Positions 12,581 through 26,028 of a stretch of 64,000 nt of DNA are shown here, one piece after another. A program made the position numbers and the translations under genes. The notes beneath the pieces are model-generated. The model made no database searches and had not been told where the DNA came from. It was given only the letters and a program-made list of their open reading frames with translations. Every line of letters begins with the position of its first letter. The first letter of the stretch is position 1. The stretch comes from Heligmosomoides polygyrus polygyrus. Lineage: Eukaryota; Nematoda; Chromadorea; Rhabditida; Heligmosomidae. The stretch is taken from assembly GCA_947396885.1 (NCBI GenBank), contig OX377204.1, positions 38,835,975 to 38,899,974 on the forward strand. Direction: 5' to 3'.

Positions 12581-13064
12581 GGAAGGCCTCGGAGCCCGTT
12601 GCTCTTCATGTTCTTCACTTTCCTCGACGCTCATGAATGCTTCCCACGGTTCGGAACCAGTAGTCCAACAGGCAGCTACAAAGAGCCGTATCAGCGAGTT
12701 CACGAGGACTGAAGGGGGTTCTTCGGGTGTCGGTTTGAATTGCAAACCACGCAGACATGCTGGGACAATGATGTCTCCGCAACAAGTGTATAAATACACC
12801 AATAGCTCGCTGTGGATTTCTGGTGTGAAGCCCTAGTCAGTCAGTATGGCTGGCCATCTCGCCGACTGACTGGCGACTGGATTTCTACAGATTATTTCTC
12901 GCCATCTAAGAATGGGTTAACACGTTGACGACGAAAGCGATTTTCTCGTGTCTGGCCCGTGCGACGAAGCACGCCGCACAAATGTGACACGACATACCGT
13001 GACCCAAACATCGTCTGAGGGTAAATTTGGGATGCCAAACATGATGCTAATGTTTGTCTCAGCA
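12581..13064. other. Unassigned intergenic sequence
   Basis: No gene is recognised. A short imperfect hairpin with CAGTCAGT and ACTGACTG arms lies near 12837-12878. Confidence 0.35.
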
Positions 13065-13559
13065 GTTACGGCCGGTTACCTCCCCCATAATTCTGTAATT
13101 TTATTTTTTTTTATTTGAAGAAAAAATAGTGAATTAAAATTTGCATTAATGCACAGCAAACGAGCAAGCGTACAGCGCGTTAAAAGACCAGGTCGCGCCA
13201 TGCCCTCAAAAATTTCGGCGGAACTTATTCGATTGATAGTGTGAGCGTTACCTACATTAACCATCAAAGTGAGGATATTGTTGACGTTATTTGTTATTTT
13301 ATTCGATAGATAGTAGAAATTCTACTATCTATCGAATAAAATCGCGAGCTCTTGGAAGAGGGCGTGGCGCAATCTCGTTTTTTTACACTAAAAAATGGCC
13401 GCCTTCCTACTCTTAGATACAAGTTTTAATCCATTATTTTTCATCAAAAAATAAAATGTTCATAAAATTTCGAACAAGGTGTTCACTTACTGGGTAGCTG
13501 AATTGAAAAGTCGATGGTCCTGACACGACTATCGATTAAGGAGGAAACCGGCCGTAATC
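13065..13559. mobile_element. Palindromic MITE
   Basis: Terminal inverted repeats TTACGGCCGGTTACCTCC (left) and the complement of TTACGGCCGGTTTCCTCC (right) bound about 490 bp. The centre, 13296-13342, is a perfect palindrome: two 23-bp arms containing TATTCGATAGATAGTAGAA around a single A. The arms between ends and centre match more weakly (for example GCGCCATGCCCTC and its counterpart GCGCCACGCCCTC), so the whole unit is a decayed palindrome. No coding capacity and no certain target duplication. Confidence 0.75.
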
Positions 13560-14529
13560 GTCCAAAAGGACATCGGTACCGTGCTCGGTGTCCTAAATAA
13601 CCTCTCTGGACGATGTTTGGATGGATCGGATATCATTCCTGTTAAGGTGATATACCGTCACGCACCATTGAGCGACATTGTCGTTAGCGTGTTAAGGCCG
13701 TACGTATTGTTTCGGCCTCTGTCTATTCAGAAAACATTCAGTTTAGGTGGAATAATCGGCATTTTAGCAACTCTGTCTGTCGGATTCCAAGGCTAATGAA
13801 CGAATGAATTGCAACAACTGCCAACAAAAGGGGTACATAGAAATTGGACAGACGTAAATTAATGGAAAGCTATACTCACGATCAGTTGCCTTTATGGCGC
13901 AGTGTTTTGCTACCGCGAAATCTATTCCAAGGCGGGCTTGATCACCCTGTCGTAAGCGAGTAAGCGACTAAAGTAACGTTCCGGTAAGTAACGATATAAA
14001 AGCGTGCAGGTTATAATACATTTTGAAGCAACGCGAGCAGTTCAAGTGGATCCTTCCTTCAAGGTTTCGTGTTTTACATCTGTGAAGACGTAGCAAAAAG
14101 TAGCTGTTCCGTCGTGAGTGAAAGTGATCGGCTTCAGGTCTAAAAGCACTATGCGGTTTTAAGCCGAATTGGCGTTTCGAGCCGCCCCGGATCGGGCTCC
14201 CGTTGCGCGGCAGCTGTAGTGGAATCGGTGGCCGTCGGGCCGGAGCTGGATCTCGCGTCACGGCTGGTCAGTCGGCGATGTATCAAAATGCCTATCGCAT
14301 AACACAACAGGCGCTTTTCAACGCCAACGGATGGACAAAACATAAATTCCTCCCGGCTCACATGTGCTCGCTCCCCCAGAGCGCCTCGACTCCTCCCGCT
14401 CTCCAGCCGAGGCCGCCCTTCCACTATTGATAAAGGAAGGAGCATGCCCTCGTATGTTCGCGTTTCCTTTGATTTCGTCTTCTTTCGAATAAGCAGTGGA
14501 TGTAAACTGCTAGAACTCGTTCCGCGTTT

Positions 14530-16035
14530 TTATTTATTATTATTGGCGAAGCCTTTATTCATTATTTATTCATTCATGACCTGGATCGGCACCATACGTG
14601 AACACGAAATATGAGAGCAAAACACCAACGAACTCAACCAATAAAAAAGTACAATTGAAGGCAATCATTGGACATGTTTAAGAAATTTCTTGAAACCATC
14701 CAAAGATGGACCAAGGCACTCCGATTTGCATTCAGAACATGATCGAACTCCCTCAAATTTCCGTAGGTGAAGAGAATTTGTTCGTGCTCGCGGTTTTGCT
14801 ACTGAAACGTAAAGTCTGAGCTTTCCTCTTATGTTCCCTGTCAGTATAGAGTCAAAAAGTTGGCTGGGCTTACAGAAACGCTACCTGCGAGTTCTTTAAA
14901 CATCACAAGGAGGTCAAATCTTTTCCTCCCACTGAAAATGCTTGGTCACTCTAATATTTCAGCACTCTCACCACCAATTGGTATCTGATGGTAATTGATC
15001 CCGAAGCGACTCGAAATCAACTTACGGGTGAAACTATTTTGAACACTTTCTAAAAGGAGAACGTATTTTTTCTTCGAACGATTGAAAACTGTTGTTCCAC
15101 ACTCCGCCATGGGTCCCACATATGTATGGCTTACAAGCCCACAGAGGGATCTGAAGATCTCTGCGCTTCAGCGCTCGAAATAGGTTGTCAATGCGGTAGT
15201 TAACCTTTTCGACCAGCGTTTTATAATGTGAATCAAAACTCAGGTCGTTAGAATTAAGAAGCCAAGATCACGGACGTCAGCAACCGGTTGTAGCGTGACC
15301 CCTCTCTCTTGCAAGACGGACTCTCGACAGTGCAACTGGCTTCAATCACAAAGCATTTCGACTTTTTCTGTTTTCAGAGACAGATTCCACTTATCAGTCC
15401 AGAAATCTATGTAGCTTACTGCTTCCTGATTTGAAAACAAAATCATATGAACTTTTAATGGTTTTGTAGATTTTAATATCATTGGTGTGCACTTTACAAA
15501 CAACTTCAAATCGTGGGACAGACTCTGACAGTTCGTAGGGATACATCAGAAACAGCAGAGGAAATAATAGAACTCCTTCGTGTGGCACTCCGCTAAAAGC
15601 CCTAAGGACCGCTGAAGAGTCTCCAACTACCTTGGTAGGTCCCTTCCGAAAGAAACTCATGTAACCAGTTCACTATCGAATGATACATCCCGACCATTTT
15701 CGAATTTTGCAACTGCTTTGTTGATGGAACTTTATTAGAGGCCTTTGAAAGTCGAAACAGATCACACTTATGCAATTCTTTCCCACAATAGCTTTGATTC
15801 AATCATTTAACGATGAAATTGGAGCAGGCTCTATTGATCTTCCCTTCAAAAAGCCAAACTCTCCATCAGAAATACTTTTCTTTTCTTCAAGACGTTTCTG
15901 TTTGCCAACAATTTTCTCGTAAACCCTTGCAAGTATAGACGACGATATACCCACTGATCTGTAGTAGTAGTTCATAAGGTCGCTATGATAGGCTTTCTTA
16001 GGGGTGATGCTTTTAGAGGGGACGTCTGCTTTCAT
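14530..16035 (-). pseudogene. CR1/Jockey-type LINE reverse transcriptase, degenerate
   Basis: Read on the minus strand, broken frames give recognisable non-LTR reverse transcriptase pieces: VGISSSILARVYEKIVGKQ, SISDGEFGFLKGRS, SIVNWLHEFLS, and PHEGVLLFPLLFLMYPYELSE followed by a counterpart of the ADDIKIYKTI motif. Frameshifts and stops are frequent. The 3' end is near 14530, where TTTATTTATTATTATT on the + strand is the complement of an A/T-rich short-repeat tail. The element is related to the copy at 36163-37330, which is better preserved. It is not functional. Confidence 0.75.
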
Positions 16036-19000
16036 ATAACTCCAGTAAAAATGTGCTCCAAATGGTATCCTATGTACATATTCTATAAAGTTTTAAACGA
16101 AAAAGTGGAACGTGGCCTGTTGACGTGAAAGAAGTGTTTCGCCATTCTAATATAATCTTAGAGACATCTTCTTTAAGGAACCATAAAGAAGGTCTCATCT
16201 CAGAAAACTCAGAATTAATATTAACTCAATTTATCAGCGCTACTTGTTGCTGAATTGCTGAAGACTGCCCTTGCTGCTGGCTAAGAGGTCATTTTTATTA
16301 AACACCTTCTGAAATCCTGAGCGAGCACATTGGCTTTCCGAATGGAGAGGAGAAGCACAGACCGTCATTACTGACTAGAGCAGGCACACTTTGCCTAGTG
16401 CCGCTACGAATGTTTCTAGTACGCTCCTGCAGCGCCACGTGGTAGCCTTCATGATCTCTGGGACTTGAACAGCAGCAGAACGCTGATTACGACACCGACT
16501 CGAGCTGCTCACTGCTGCTGTTCATAGAGCATGCCCCAACGTTCTCATCATAAACGCTTATTGGTTCCTCATAGCACTACAAGAATGATGAAGAATGTTT
16601 AACTAGTCTCCACAATGATAATCAGAATGCTCTACAGGGTCACATTCTTAGGATAGAAACAGCTATATGCAGCGCTGAGCCTAATCGTAAGTGACAGATT
16701 TCATGCCTGAGAAGGTTCCCCTATGCGATAGAAATTTTGCGCTGCTTTCATTTGTAGAAATTTTGAATCACGTGCTCATTTTAAATAATATTTCTGACCA
16801 GCGCGGGCACAGAAGACTTGGGTATGGTGGCCCTTGAACGGAATGGCATACAACAGTGGTTCAGATTTATTGGGAAGGAAAAAGAGCGGTGGAGTCGGAC
16901 CGCTGCACACCACATTCTTTAAGAGAGTCCCCTCTTCGCCGTCCCAAGCAGCTCAGCAGCTGCCCCTAGTACAGGGAGCGGCGCCTTACAAGGTGCGGAA
17001 GAGGCCGAAGACAACGACACTCTGCGGACCACTATTCGCTATCTTTGCCATCTTCACCTCTCCGTCTTGGCGCCGTTATTAGGCGCATCCTCTTCGGTTT
17101 TCAGACATGAATCTGGTTGAATCGCGATGAGGACGATTCCTCTGATGGTGAGTTCCGCACCTCGGAGCTAAGCCTATCTTTAAGACTGCGACTGCGTTCA
17201 GATGATGCTTAAACGCCGTATACTAGGGAGCCGCGTGAGTCTCAGACCTCTTCGCAGCGGGGAAACCTTTAGTCTCACCGATGGAGACTGAGCTCGAGTG
17301 ATCTATGTCATTCGCTAGGTCGGATCCACAAGCAGCCAACGTTGCTCAATAGCGTTATTCTTCTCCTCAACCGTCCACCAGTTGTGCACCATACGCTTTA
17401 GGAAGCTGTTAGAAAGCAATGAAACAAAAATACTACTTTTATTTGTTTTATTTAGCTTCATTCTCTATTTTTTTACTTTTTCTTTTTTTTGCAGCAGAGC
17501 AGTCACATTTTGTAACCTTCCGCTGGGTCAAATCACACTGCTTGTTATCATCATGACTTTTTAGTTGAACATCATGCGCCCGTTTTTTCGAAAACCTTAA
17601 AATAGTTTCTGTCTCAAGGCTAGCGATATTTCGAAGATGAGGCACCTTTTGGAACGCCTGTTCGCTGACTTTGGAATGAAATTTAAGTGCCCTTAATCTC
17701 TGCAAACCCCTCGATTGACCGGAAGCTTTGTGAAATTTCCTCTATCATTTTCGGCCGAGGCTTGTTGCGTTTGCGTACTGACGCTCGGCAGCGATACTTC
17801 TGATCTGGCAGTGAAATTAAACAAATCAATCACACAGAAAGCGTTTGTTTATTGCCGGCAATAAACACTGGGCAGCAGTTGCGCGCGGTCTCGGCAAAGG
17901 CGTTCCATGCCTCCTCGTTCGCTCGAGGCATTCTGCCAGGCGCCCGACTAATGCCTGACGTCGACACCGTTTCCTTGTGGCTCTCTGTCCCTCCAGATCA
18001 TTCCTCGAGATATTGGGCGTCTTCATTCGTCTGCTGCCCCTAAGTATCCGCTATCCTATTCCTGTGCATCCAGTAAATGCCGCTTTTCGTGCAGACTGTT
18101 AAGAAACTGTCACCAGTCGCAGACGTGCCTCTGTTTCACAGATTAAGAGATAGAAGGCGGAAGGATGGCTTCGCTCAACCCCCGTTTGGAATGCGCTACG
18201 CACTCTATTTCCACGTGATATCATTGAGGCAATTTCAATGTGTATTTGGCTCGGTTGGCTTGGCTTTGACTTCGGCTATCCAACGGCGAGCGATTCTTTC
18301 GATGCCACGGCTCCGTTTTCTAGATTCGTAGCATTTTACTCCTATTCTTATTTTTACAATATCTTGTAATGGCGACAGTGATTACTGGTTGGTTCGGTGT
18401 GCTCACCCTTCAGAGTGTCACCATTCACCGGGTATGAGACCATAGCGCGTGTGGCGTCCCTGTGAGACTCAGCAACAATATCCTCTATCTGGAACTGCCT
18501 ATGCGGAAAAATTGAGCTCTTTATTTTGTGACCTCTCCGTAGATTTTGTTTTATCATAAAATCCGCCGCTCTGATCTTGAGTCAGCTGATAAGTTGTAGG
18601 AGATGCACAATGTAATAGTATGATTAAGCGGATAAGATAAAATAGCGGATAAAATGTGTAAAGCTAATATCCCCATTCCTACAGTTTTCGCAATTTCTTC
18701 TGCCGTCTTCACAAAGAGCTTTGTTGTTTCTTTTAAAATAGAGCAAAGTTGTTCTAGAGCAGCTTTTTAGCTTGGTCAGAGCATATGAAGTGATGTGACC
18801 GGGTCGTGACGAAATAAATGTCCAGTGAGTGGTTTACACAACTGACGCTCAGCCGTAGCAATTAACCTTTTTCTAGCTCAATACACTTCTGCCGGTGTGT
18901 ACATCCATTGTCTTTCGGTCACTCAGCAAGGTCCAAAGAGAATGGAGAGGAAGGAGTTGCTTGGTCCGGTCCTCATTCCTTACTTAAGAACGTGTTCGAG

Positions 19001-19219
19001 AAAAGAAGGCGTTAGACTCTACAAATTAATCTGGGTAACAATGCGTGGACATAGCAAGTGAAGGTTTTGTTGGCTGCTAGTAATGCTTTTGACACCTTTA
19101 TTGTTGAAAATTATTTGGCGCAGCGTAGGTAAAGCGAAAACGCCGATCTTCTTCGAGTGATAACGAATGATCCTTTGGGTTTGTTAGGATCGACAAGGAT
19201 AGTTATACGTGAGATTAAC
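16036..19219. other. Unassigned region
   Basis: I find no recognisable gene. A minus-strand frame at 17448-17705 is basic and Lys-rich at its end, but the opposite strand is a T-rich run and no motif supports coding. An acceptor-like TTTTTTTTGCAG ends at about 17493. Confidence 0.35.
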
Positions 19220-19415
19220 AAAAGCTTTATAGCACAGTCGGAGGAGCCTGCTGTCGCGTGTTCCTCGATTCGAGGTTCCTGTCTCAGGTTTTGCTCACGC
19301 CAACCAAGCCTTCCACCCCTCGGGGTCAGTGAATGGGTACCTAGATTTGCCTGGGAAAGAAAAACACAGAATTGTCCAGCTGCTGGCCAATGCAATTCAC
19401 TATATAGGCTACAAC
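19220..19415 (+). repeat. SINE-like element, family 1, with tRNA-like head
   Basis: The head reads TATAGCACAGTCGGAGGAGC, an A-box-like sequence, followed about 35 bp on by GATTCGAGGTTCC, a B-box-like sequence. The body has CCAACCAAGCCTTCCACCCC, a GTACC motif, TTGCCTGGGAAAG, and a tail CAATTCACTATATAGG. The same order appears at 37840-37990, 39640-39830 (minus) and partly at 3830 and 62340. This is the standard anatomy of a tRNA-derived SINE. Confidence 0.7.
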
Positions 19416-19604
19416 GGCATTTAAATTGTGTCCACGACTTCCCATTGAAGCAAAGTGTGTGACGCATCTCGTAAATAGACCGACTAGCCTCAATTTTTAC
19501 CCTTTTATCCTTTTGTTCACAAGTAGTGCCAGTGGTGTATTGGGCTAGCATCTTGTCTGGTAAGAAGGGACCTTGGAGTTTCGATCGAAACAAATTTCTT
19601 CGGG

Positions 19605-20230
19605 TCAGCTTATAACCTCAGGGAAGGGTCCCAGGCGTACGTCTGAACGAAGGAAACCGATACCACAGCAAGAATCTTCACTATTCAAATTGTAGCAAGA
19701 GATGTAAGCTGTTATAACGATGTTTTGTTGCGATCAAAACTAGGCACTAGGGACTCGAACCCGTGCCTCATGCTAAACGTGCGGGAATCCTCCACGCCAT
19801 TACACCACAGCCGCTGTTTGATCGTGCGCAACATCCACACCTCGCTGGTCCCATCAACACTCACCCGTATATCGGGATAAGCAATGGTACCGTACTATTA
19901 AGGTACATTAATCCATTCAGTAAGTACCTTGAAACACCTCTATGGAATGGCACAGTCGCACAAAACAATACATCCCTCACCTTACCCTCCAAACGTTGAA
20001 TATTCGAAAATGCAGGAATTGAATACCTGATCCCGCGCATTTAAAGCATGTCCCGCATGTCCGATGTGCTGAGCGTAGCATAATAAAGTTTCAAGCCACT
20101 AAGTTCAAGGACATTGCAAAAATGGAACATAGTTTTTTTACTATTTGAAGAGAGGAGATCCTTGTAGTTGTATTCATTGTTGCTGCCTAGACGTAAGCCT
20201 GAGATCTTTGCCTAGTGAGTAGCGACCGTT
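19605..20230. repeat. Degenerate foldback of tRNA-headed units
   Basis: The left end (CAGGCGTACGTCTGAACG) and right end (complement of CGTAAGCCTGAGATC) are related to the ends of the 9050-10180 foldback, and the arms are weakly complementary. On the minus strand 19738-19815 reads like a tRNA: GCGGCTGTGGTGTAATGGCG, then GGCACGGGTTCGAGTCCC. I treat it as a tRNA-derived unit and not a working tRNA gene, because the clover-leaf stems do not close convincingly by eye. Confidence 0.55.
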
Positions 20231-23200
20231 GGAACTTCAATGTTAGAGTGGGTTGAATGATTGTCAATTCCGCCATTCCTTGTACAGCAGTGCTGAGATT
20301 TGGAGAGAGGACCTCATATCGAGTAGTGCTCAGCGGTCAATGGAATTAAAACTGTTGCGCGTACTCGCAGGCAATCCCCTGTAGAGCAAATGCACGTGGG
20401 AAATTCAGCGCATTGTTGGGCGTAGTGGGTGCGAACAGCTCCGCGGGCAGCATCCAGGAGAAATTGGGGTCGGACCTGTGTTTCCGCATTCCAGCGCCCC
20501 AGTGGGAAAACTGCCCAAGGACACCGCGAGTGACGACATTCCCACGCCCAGCGACCGCCCTTGAAACCGCGCTATGAGCGACCGACGAGGCCACTTTTCT
20601 CGAGGTTTCTCAGATGCTGAGTGCAGTGAAAACGTAGGCCTTCGTGCCCTGCTGTGCCCAGCTGAACAGGCTACTTTAACTCCAGCGTTGTTTCATTAAG
20701 ACCTTCTCCTTCAGTGCTCTTGTAGGATGGCTACGAGGCGTTCAATATCCGAATCTATCCTAGTACCCCTTGGAATAGATTTCGCGGCAGCAAAACACAC
20801 AAAAAGAAGTGAGTATAGCGTTTCATCAATTCCCCAGGTATGGCTCCACTAGCGAAACAAACACAAACCGCCTCTCTCGGATCGGAAAATAAAAAAGCTC
20901 TCTCGTAGTACAGCTCAGCTCAGAATTATTTTACTTTTCATTTTGCCCAATGCCAAGCATAGAGAGTGAAGTGCCCCTCCCACTAGGATACATGCCGCTA
21001 TCCTCTTAAACAGTAGATCTATTGCTTAAGGTGCATACTGAAGACTCACGATCAGAAGAGCAGCAATAATCCTAAAATTCGTCCGAGTGCGGCGAGACGA
21101 ACCTTTTGATTGGTGCCTAATAGTTGCAAGAGGAACTGATGTGGCACCCAAGGCTAGCGACTTGATTATCCTGATATCTTAGGCTTAGAACTTGCTCTAA
21201 ATCTTCTTTCTTTTTATTTTGCAGCGAAATCTTCAGCGCGCCGCTCCGCCATAATGAAGCGCTAAAGGCAACTTTTTAGATCATCCCACAGAACCGTCAA
21301 GCGATGTCGCCCAGCACGATACATCCAGCATTCGGCGTTTGGCAAACTGTTAGCCTCCAGCCGCTGTTTGCGTTATTTTAGTGACCTTTGAGATGGTTGT
21401 CAAACAAACACCTTGCGACGCCTCCGCAGATAAGCCGTCTCACAATGGCAAGGAAAAGGGGCGAATATAACGTGGTGAACTACAGTAGTAGTATCGGTTC
21501 TGCACGCCACAATGTCGGCGTCGACCCACCTTCTCGCCAGCTCATCATCGTCGTCGTCATCGATGGCGATCCCTATGCAAATGTCGTCGTGCTCATCTGA
21601 CCCCTCCATTGTTCTAAACTCCCGCCTCCGAAGAGGTGCTCATCGATCGATCTGACGTCCTCAACAGCCAGTCTTCTCACTTCAGCCGACGTCGGTTTTT
21701 GTATGCTTCACTCTCCGTTCACCAGACGGATCGCTGTTCCCTTTTTCTGATGACTGCAGCGGAGTAGAGAACACCGCTGTCTGCAGATGCTGGGAGCAAT
21801 CTTACCCCGAAGATGCTTCATACTTCTACGAGGGTCCTCTTTCTTCTACCTGATCGGCACAAGTACAGTTCCCTTACTGAGTATGATTCGGCCCCTGACT
21901 CTCATGGAACCGTTCAGAAAGTTCTTCCTTCATTATCTCGGTTTAAAAAGGGTTCTCAAGGAGTGAATTCCTCTGAAAACAATTATCCAGAGAAACACTT
22001 CCTCCTCATCCTCATTTGATAAGTTTTTCATATATTTGAGAACGTTCGTTTTCCTTTTTCTCCTTTAGAGCACCATTAGAGCTACATTGATCAGTTCCTG
22101 GTATCAGACTGTTAGTGAGAAAACGGAAAAATTATAGCATCATGTACAAAAAAATATCTGACAGCCTTGTATTGCTTGAGCAAAAAAGAATAGCGATGAT
22201 GACGACCTCCAATGAAAAACTGATGCCAAATGAGGACGATGAGAAGCATTTGGCTGTGCAAACAAATCCCTCACTATATTTTTCGCTTCTCATCCCGAGC
22301 TTGGAGCGCTTTGATTTACTATTTATTTGTGCCAGCCCGAACTCCCAGAGTTTCCGGTTTACTTGCACAACACTAGTCCTGTTAATAAGGCGTCCTCGAA
22401 TTCAGCCAGTGTTCCTCCTTCTCCTGCGAATCACCGCTAACCTTCTCACGGTAGAGATGCGAATTCTATTTGTCAAGCGAATAAGTAGCCCATTCTTCTG
22501 CGCAATGTCTCTTTGCAATTTTTACAACTCGAGCCGGGTTGCTTTTTCATTCTTCGTTTTAGAGGTTGAGATTTTCTGCATGGTGAATGATGTTCAGTTA
22601 TGCCTCCTTGATGTTTTCGCTCGTCTTAACTGATTTGGTGGATCCACAGTCCCTCACTGTAGTTTGGCGATGCTTTAAATTCTGGACGCCCGTGACCGAT
22701 AGAAGCCTAAAATTGGTCATCTATTATAACGACTTCAGTTTGATGCTTGAAACAATCGTTGGTGAAACTGCCTCTATATAAAGGTTTAGAGGAATTTCCC
22801 AGCTGTTGGAACATGTGACGCAGTCTCCCTACAGTGGAACTAGGTTAAAAGTGATATCCTGATTCCACACAAAGCTGGCCCTCACGGTCGTTTTGAAACA
22901 TGCACGAGTCCATTTAATGATAGGAGCTCAGGACCGCTTAGCACTCTCTACCTTCGACTTCACGTGCTCATCATCAGAATTGGTGTAGAACACAGCATGT
23001 GAAGTGCCCCCACTGAAGTCTGAATCGCCGAGACCTTACCGTGTTGCTCTTGCTTCGAGGGCAGGTGGGAGCGAGCTCGAGCGCATCGACACCATTTGGT
23101 TCAGTTCACAATCGCCCCAGAGAACTGGTCGGTCAGCTGCCACAAGACACGACCTAGAGTGACAAGGAACACTAACCTTTTTATCGTTGACGCTAATCAT

Positions 23201-23240
23201 TGTCCGTGCCAAGTGCACCAAATGCACATTTTGGTGCTTC
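20231..23240. other. Unassigned region
   Basis: A GC-rich stretch at 20346-20594 has an open minus-strand frame, and 21400-21609 has one with an Asp run; neither has a family motif. A + strand frame at 22115-22633 spans 172 codons with hydrophobic stretches but low-complexity codon use. None is called as a gene. Confidence 0.35.
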
Positions 23241-23789
23241 AGTAACCTCTGCGATATCACGGGCGAATTTCACGAAGGAGATGGACCAACTCCATTCCAA
23301 ATCTCTCATGCAATTATTGTACTCACTGTACTGTTCGTTCTGTTGAGTTGTTCTCAGAAACTCTCTCTCTAGTGTTCTCCTTTCCTTCTGCCTAGAGCGA
23401 AAGAAAATGTAGGATAGGATTGTGGATAGCAGTTGCCCTTGAGAGGCGAATGAGCCTCGTGAGCTGTTCGGTAGCGCGCTTCGCCCTGACTAATGACGCC
23501 TCGGCTCCGAAATGCGAAATTGCGGGCGAAATAATCGGCAGAGCAGGTGATGTGAGGTCTACAAGCCGGCCATTCCGGCGAAAGAGGCCTCCGCGTTGTG
23601 GAATATTCTTGAGCCTTAGTATTTTACTTTGCCCTCATACCCTCATGCACACCCAGCACTGAGTTCCCTTCAATTTGAATAGGTTCGAGGCATCTTCACG
23701 TCTTCTCGTCCATGACGCAATACTCTTAGAGCAACTTATCAGATATATGACATAACTTTCCTTGAATTGGCCTCTTGAATACCTCCTCA

Positions 23790-24460
23790 TTTCACGTTTC
23801 CTTGATTGTCGTGCTCCTCGAACGGGCGCCAGCAACGCCTTCTTTCGTCCCCGTAGCGTGCCACAGTGGCCCAACGATCTGTCCTCAGTGTCTGGATATG
23901 GTGGCGCGAAGAGCGCCAGATCTTTCTTTTAGAGCCTTCACAAGGCGCTACTGCTTCTTACCCAGTGTTAGTGCTTTAGGCGACTGGTCCAGCTTGTAGA
24001 ATACGGACAGCAGGCAGATTGGGCGATAGTTGCCAATGTTGTGCCCGTCTCCCTCCTTTGCAGCAAGACGGTCTTGCTGGTTTTTGACTAGATGGAACTT
24101 TGCACCACGACAGGTACCGTGTGAAGAGCCGGACCACGGTGTTGGTGAGCTCTTGCGGAAGGTTTTTCAGATGTTCGGATCCATCCTGTCGGGAACTGGT
24201 ACTGTACGTTTCTTCGTCGACGAGATGGCGTGTCGGATCTCGGAAGGGAGAACAGAGGGGACAACGCATCCATCCTTCGGAAGATTGCATGGAGCAGGTG
24301 GACTTGGCTAGCGAAGAGATCGGAGTAGAAGTCGTGGAGGACCTTCCCCATGGCCCTTCTGGAAGAGATGGCTGTGCCGTCAGGGCGTCGGAGAGCAGTC
24401 ATCTTGGTCCGGCGACGTTGCCGAAGTTCAGGCAGGTGTTGCAGGACAAAGGATATATAT
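23790..24460 (-). pseudogene. Internally deleted RTE fragment (copy A)
   Basis: On the minus strand, [20 protein letters not shown] and [16 protein letters not shown] match the linker and reverse transcriptase start of the intact RTE. Further down come broken-frame matches to the region around SEWKV and YKKGD, and then the C-terminal end at 23800-23950. The palm domain with the FADD motif is missing, so the copy is internally deleted and frameshifted. The same deletion structure is present in copy B, so it predates the duplication. Confidence 0.8.
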
Positions 24461-25902
24461 AGCATATAAAACAACTGTTATAGCAAGTCCAATAAAAGAA
24501 ACCTAACACACCCCTCTTCAGTACGACTCATTTAGTCCGGTTATTTGAAGCTTCAGACAGTTCAGCGGCATTTTTGTGTCATTGTTTGCCTTACAATACA
24601 ATGGTCAGACAAGTTTCTCCACAAATTATTATTATTATTATATCATTAGACCATTCTCATGACCATTTTCAATTTTGTACTCACTTTTAAGCTTTTCGAA
24701 CTCAACTGTTTGTGGCTTTCTGAATGCGGCCCCGGCCCTGTGCATTGTTGTGGGCTTGAATGTGTACAAGTAGCTCGTCTCTCATATTAAAATTTATTTC
24801 ATTCATTCTTTCTTTCTCTTTCTCTCTTTCTCTCTTTCTCTCTGTGATGTATCGGAGTAAGCGGTTTGAGTCAGCCTAGATGTGAAGGAATGCGCGTTAC
24901 TCATTTCTTTGATTTATGATATGCACACTATCTTCGCATAATAACTTTTAGTCCCCTTGACCACATAGTCTGGTAACTGTATTCAGATCATCCTAAGGGC
25001 CCTGCACGACCTGAGTGCAGGGTCGATCCCATAATCAGTTATTCCATGCTAAGCTGCACCAGTTGTGCACTGCGCCAAAGGTCCCAAGGAGGCGTAGCAA
25101 TCAATTCCAGCCTTTTTTGAGTTTTTCTTCAGCTAACGATTTGTCATCTGCTTTCGTAGTCCTGTCATGTCATGCCAGTTCTTCGTGCATCACGAGCTCA
25201 CTGTTGACCTTCCCAACATTCATTTTGTAAGCGGCATGTTTTCGCGGTCTACAGGTCAGCCCTGTACCTAACGCTTTGTAGCACTTCAGAATGTCGCCAA
25301 AGCGACCCACATCTCTATATGGATCCGCCCAGGGATGCTCTCTTAAAGCGTACAGATCTCTTACTTCCCTCAACAAAGTCAACCAGGCGGAACCTTGCCA
25401 GTTAGAGGTTTGTTCTTGGCTCGATACTGTTTCTAGGGAACTTGCGGAATTCGCTCCACGTGGGTGTTTGCTCTGATTCAAGACCACGTGGTTCATATTC
25501 ACTAGACAAAGGAGGGAAGGTGTGGCGCATTTCCAAAAAAGGGAAGGTAAAAAGAAGTAGGTGCTCATTCAAGTAACAGTCCTAAGAAAGTGCTGTTTCC
25601 TACCGATTGGGGAGGAGGTCTAGGTGTTTTTTGATCCCAAGTCTCCTCTACCTACATCTGTTGTCGAACGGACCTCAATTATCGGCATCAAGGGCGAGAC
25701 GGGGATAGCACTCTCCGCCAATAAGTATCTCATGAGGTCAGGACGTCAAGGCGACCTTGCCCATTTCCGGAACAGACGGAACGCATCAGCACTCTTCCTA
25801 GACTGACCTGCTGAAAACACTTTCTGATAAGACCCGTGGGGCTCCTTCAGCTGAACGGACAGCGTGACAGGACCAGCTAGTAGCGGCGGTCGTTGAGACC
25901 AG
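24461..25902. other. Copy A interior, no named gene
   Basis: It holds an ATT-type microsatellite near 24625-24640 and a CT-rich one near 24805-24842. A 132-codon minus-strand frame (25170-25568) is open in both duplicates, but half of the few substitutions between them change the protein, which does not look like selection on a product. Confidence 0.5.
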
Positions 25903-26028
25903 GGTGTGCGTTTAACGATTAACGTTTTACCGATTTACCGGATTTACCGGCGTTTTTCGTTAAAAAGCTTTAACGAAATTTAAAGACGAAAAGTTTCGTT
26001 AAATTGAATTAACGACATTTTACACACC
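25903..26028. mobile_element. Small AT-rich MITE-like palindrome
   Basis: Ends GGTGTGCGTTTAACGATTAA and the complement of TTAACGACATTTTACACACC face each other over 126 bp, with inner TTAACGAAA motifs also mirrored. In copy B the equivalent unit (32082 to about 32580) is more decayed and is interrupted by another MITE at the AAAAGCTT at its centre (empty site here 25963-25970). Confidence 0.6.

Noticed and set aside
19738..19815. tRNA gene on the minus strand
   Set aside because: A and B boxes are present, but acceptor and anticodon stems do not pair well, and it sits in a decayed foldback with related pieces elsewhere.
22115..22633. 172-codon + strand ORF as a membrane protein gene
   Set aside because: Hydrophobic stretches come from T-rich sequence; no motif, no plausible splice partners, and no support from neighbours.
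25170..25568. 132-codon minus-strand frame, conserved at 31350-31748
   Set aside because: It is open only because the two segments are recent duplicates; the four amino-acid changes among about eight base changes show no constraint, and no family motif is present.
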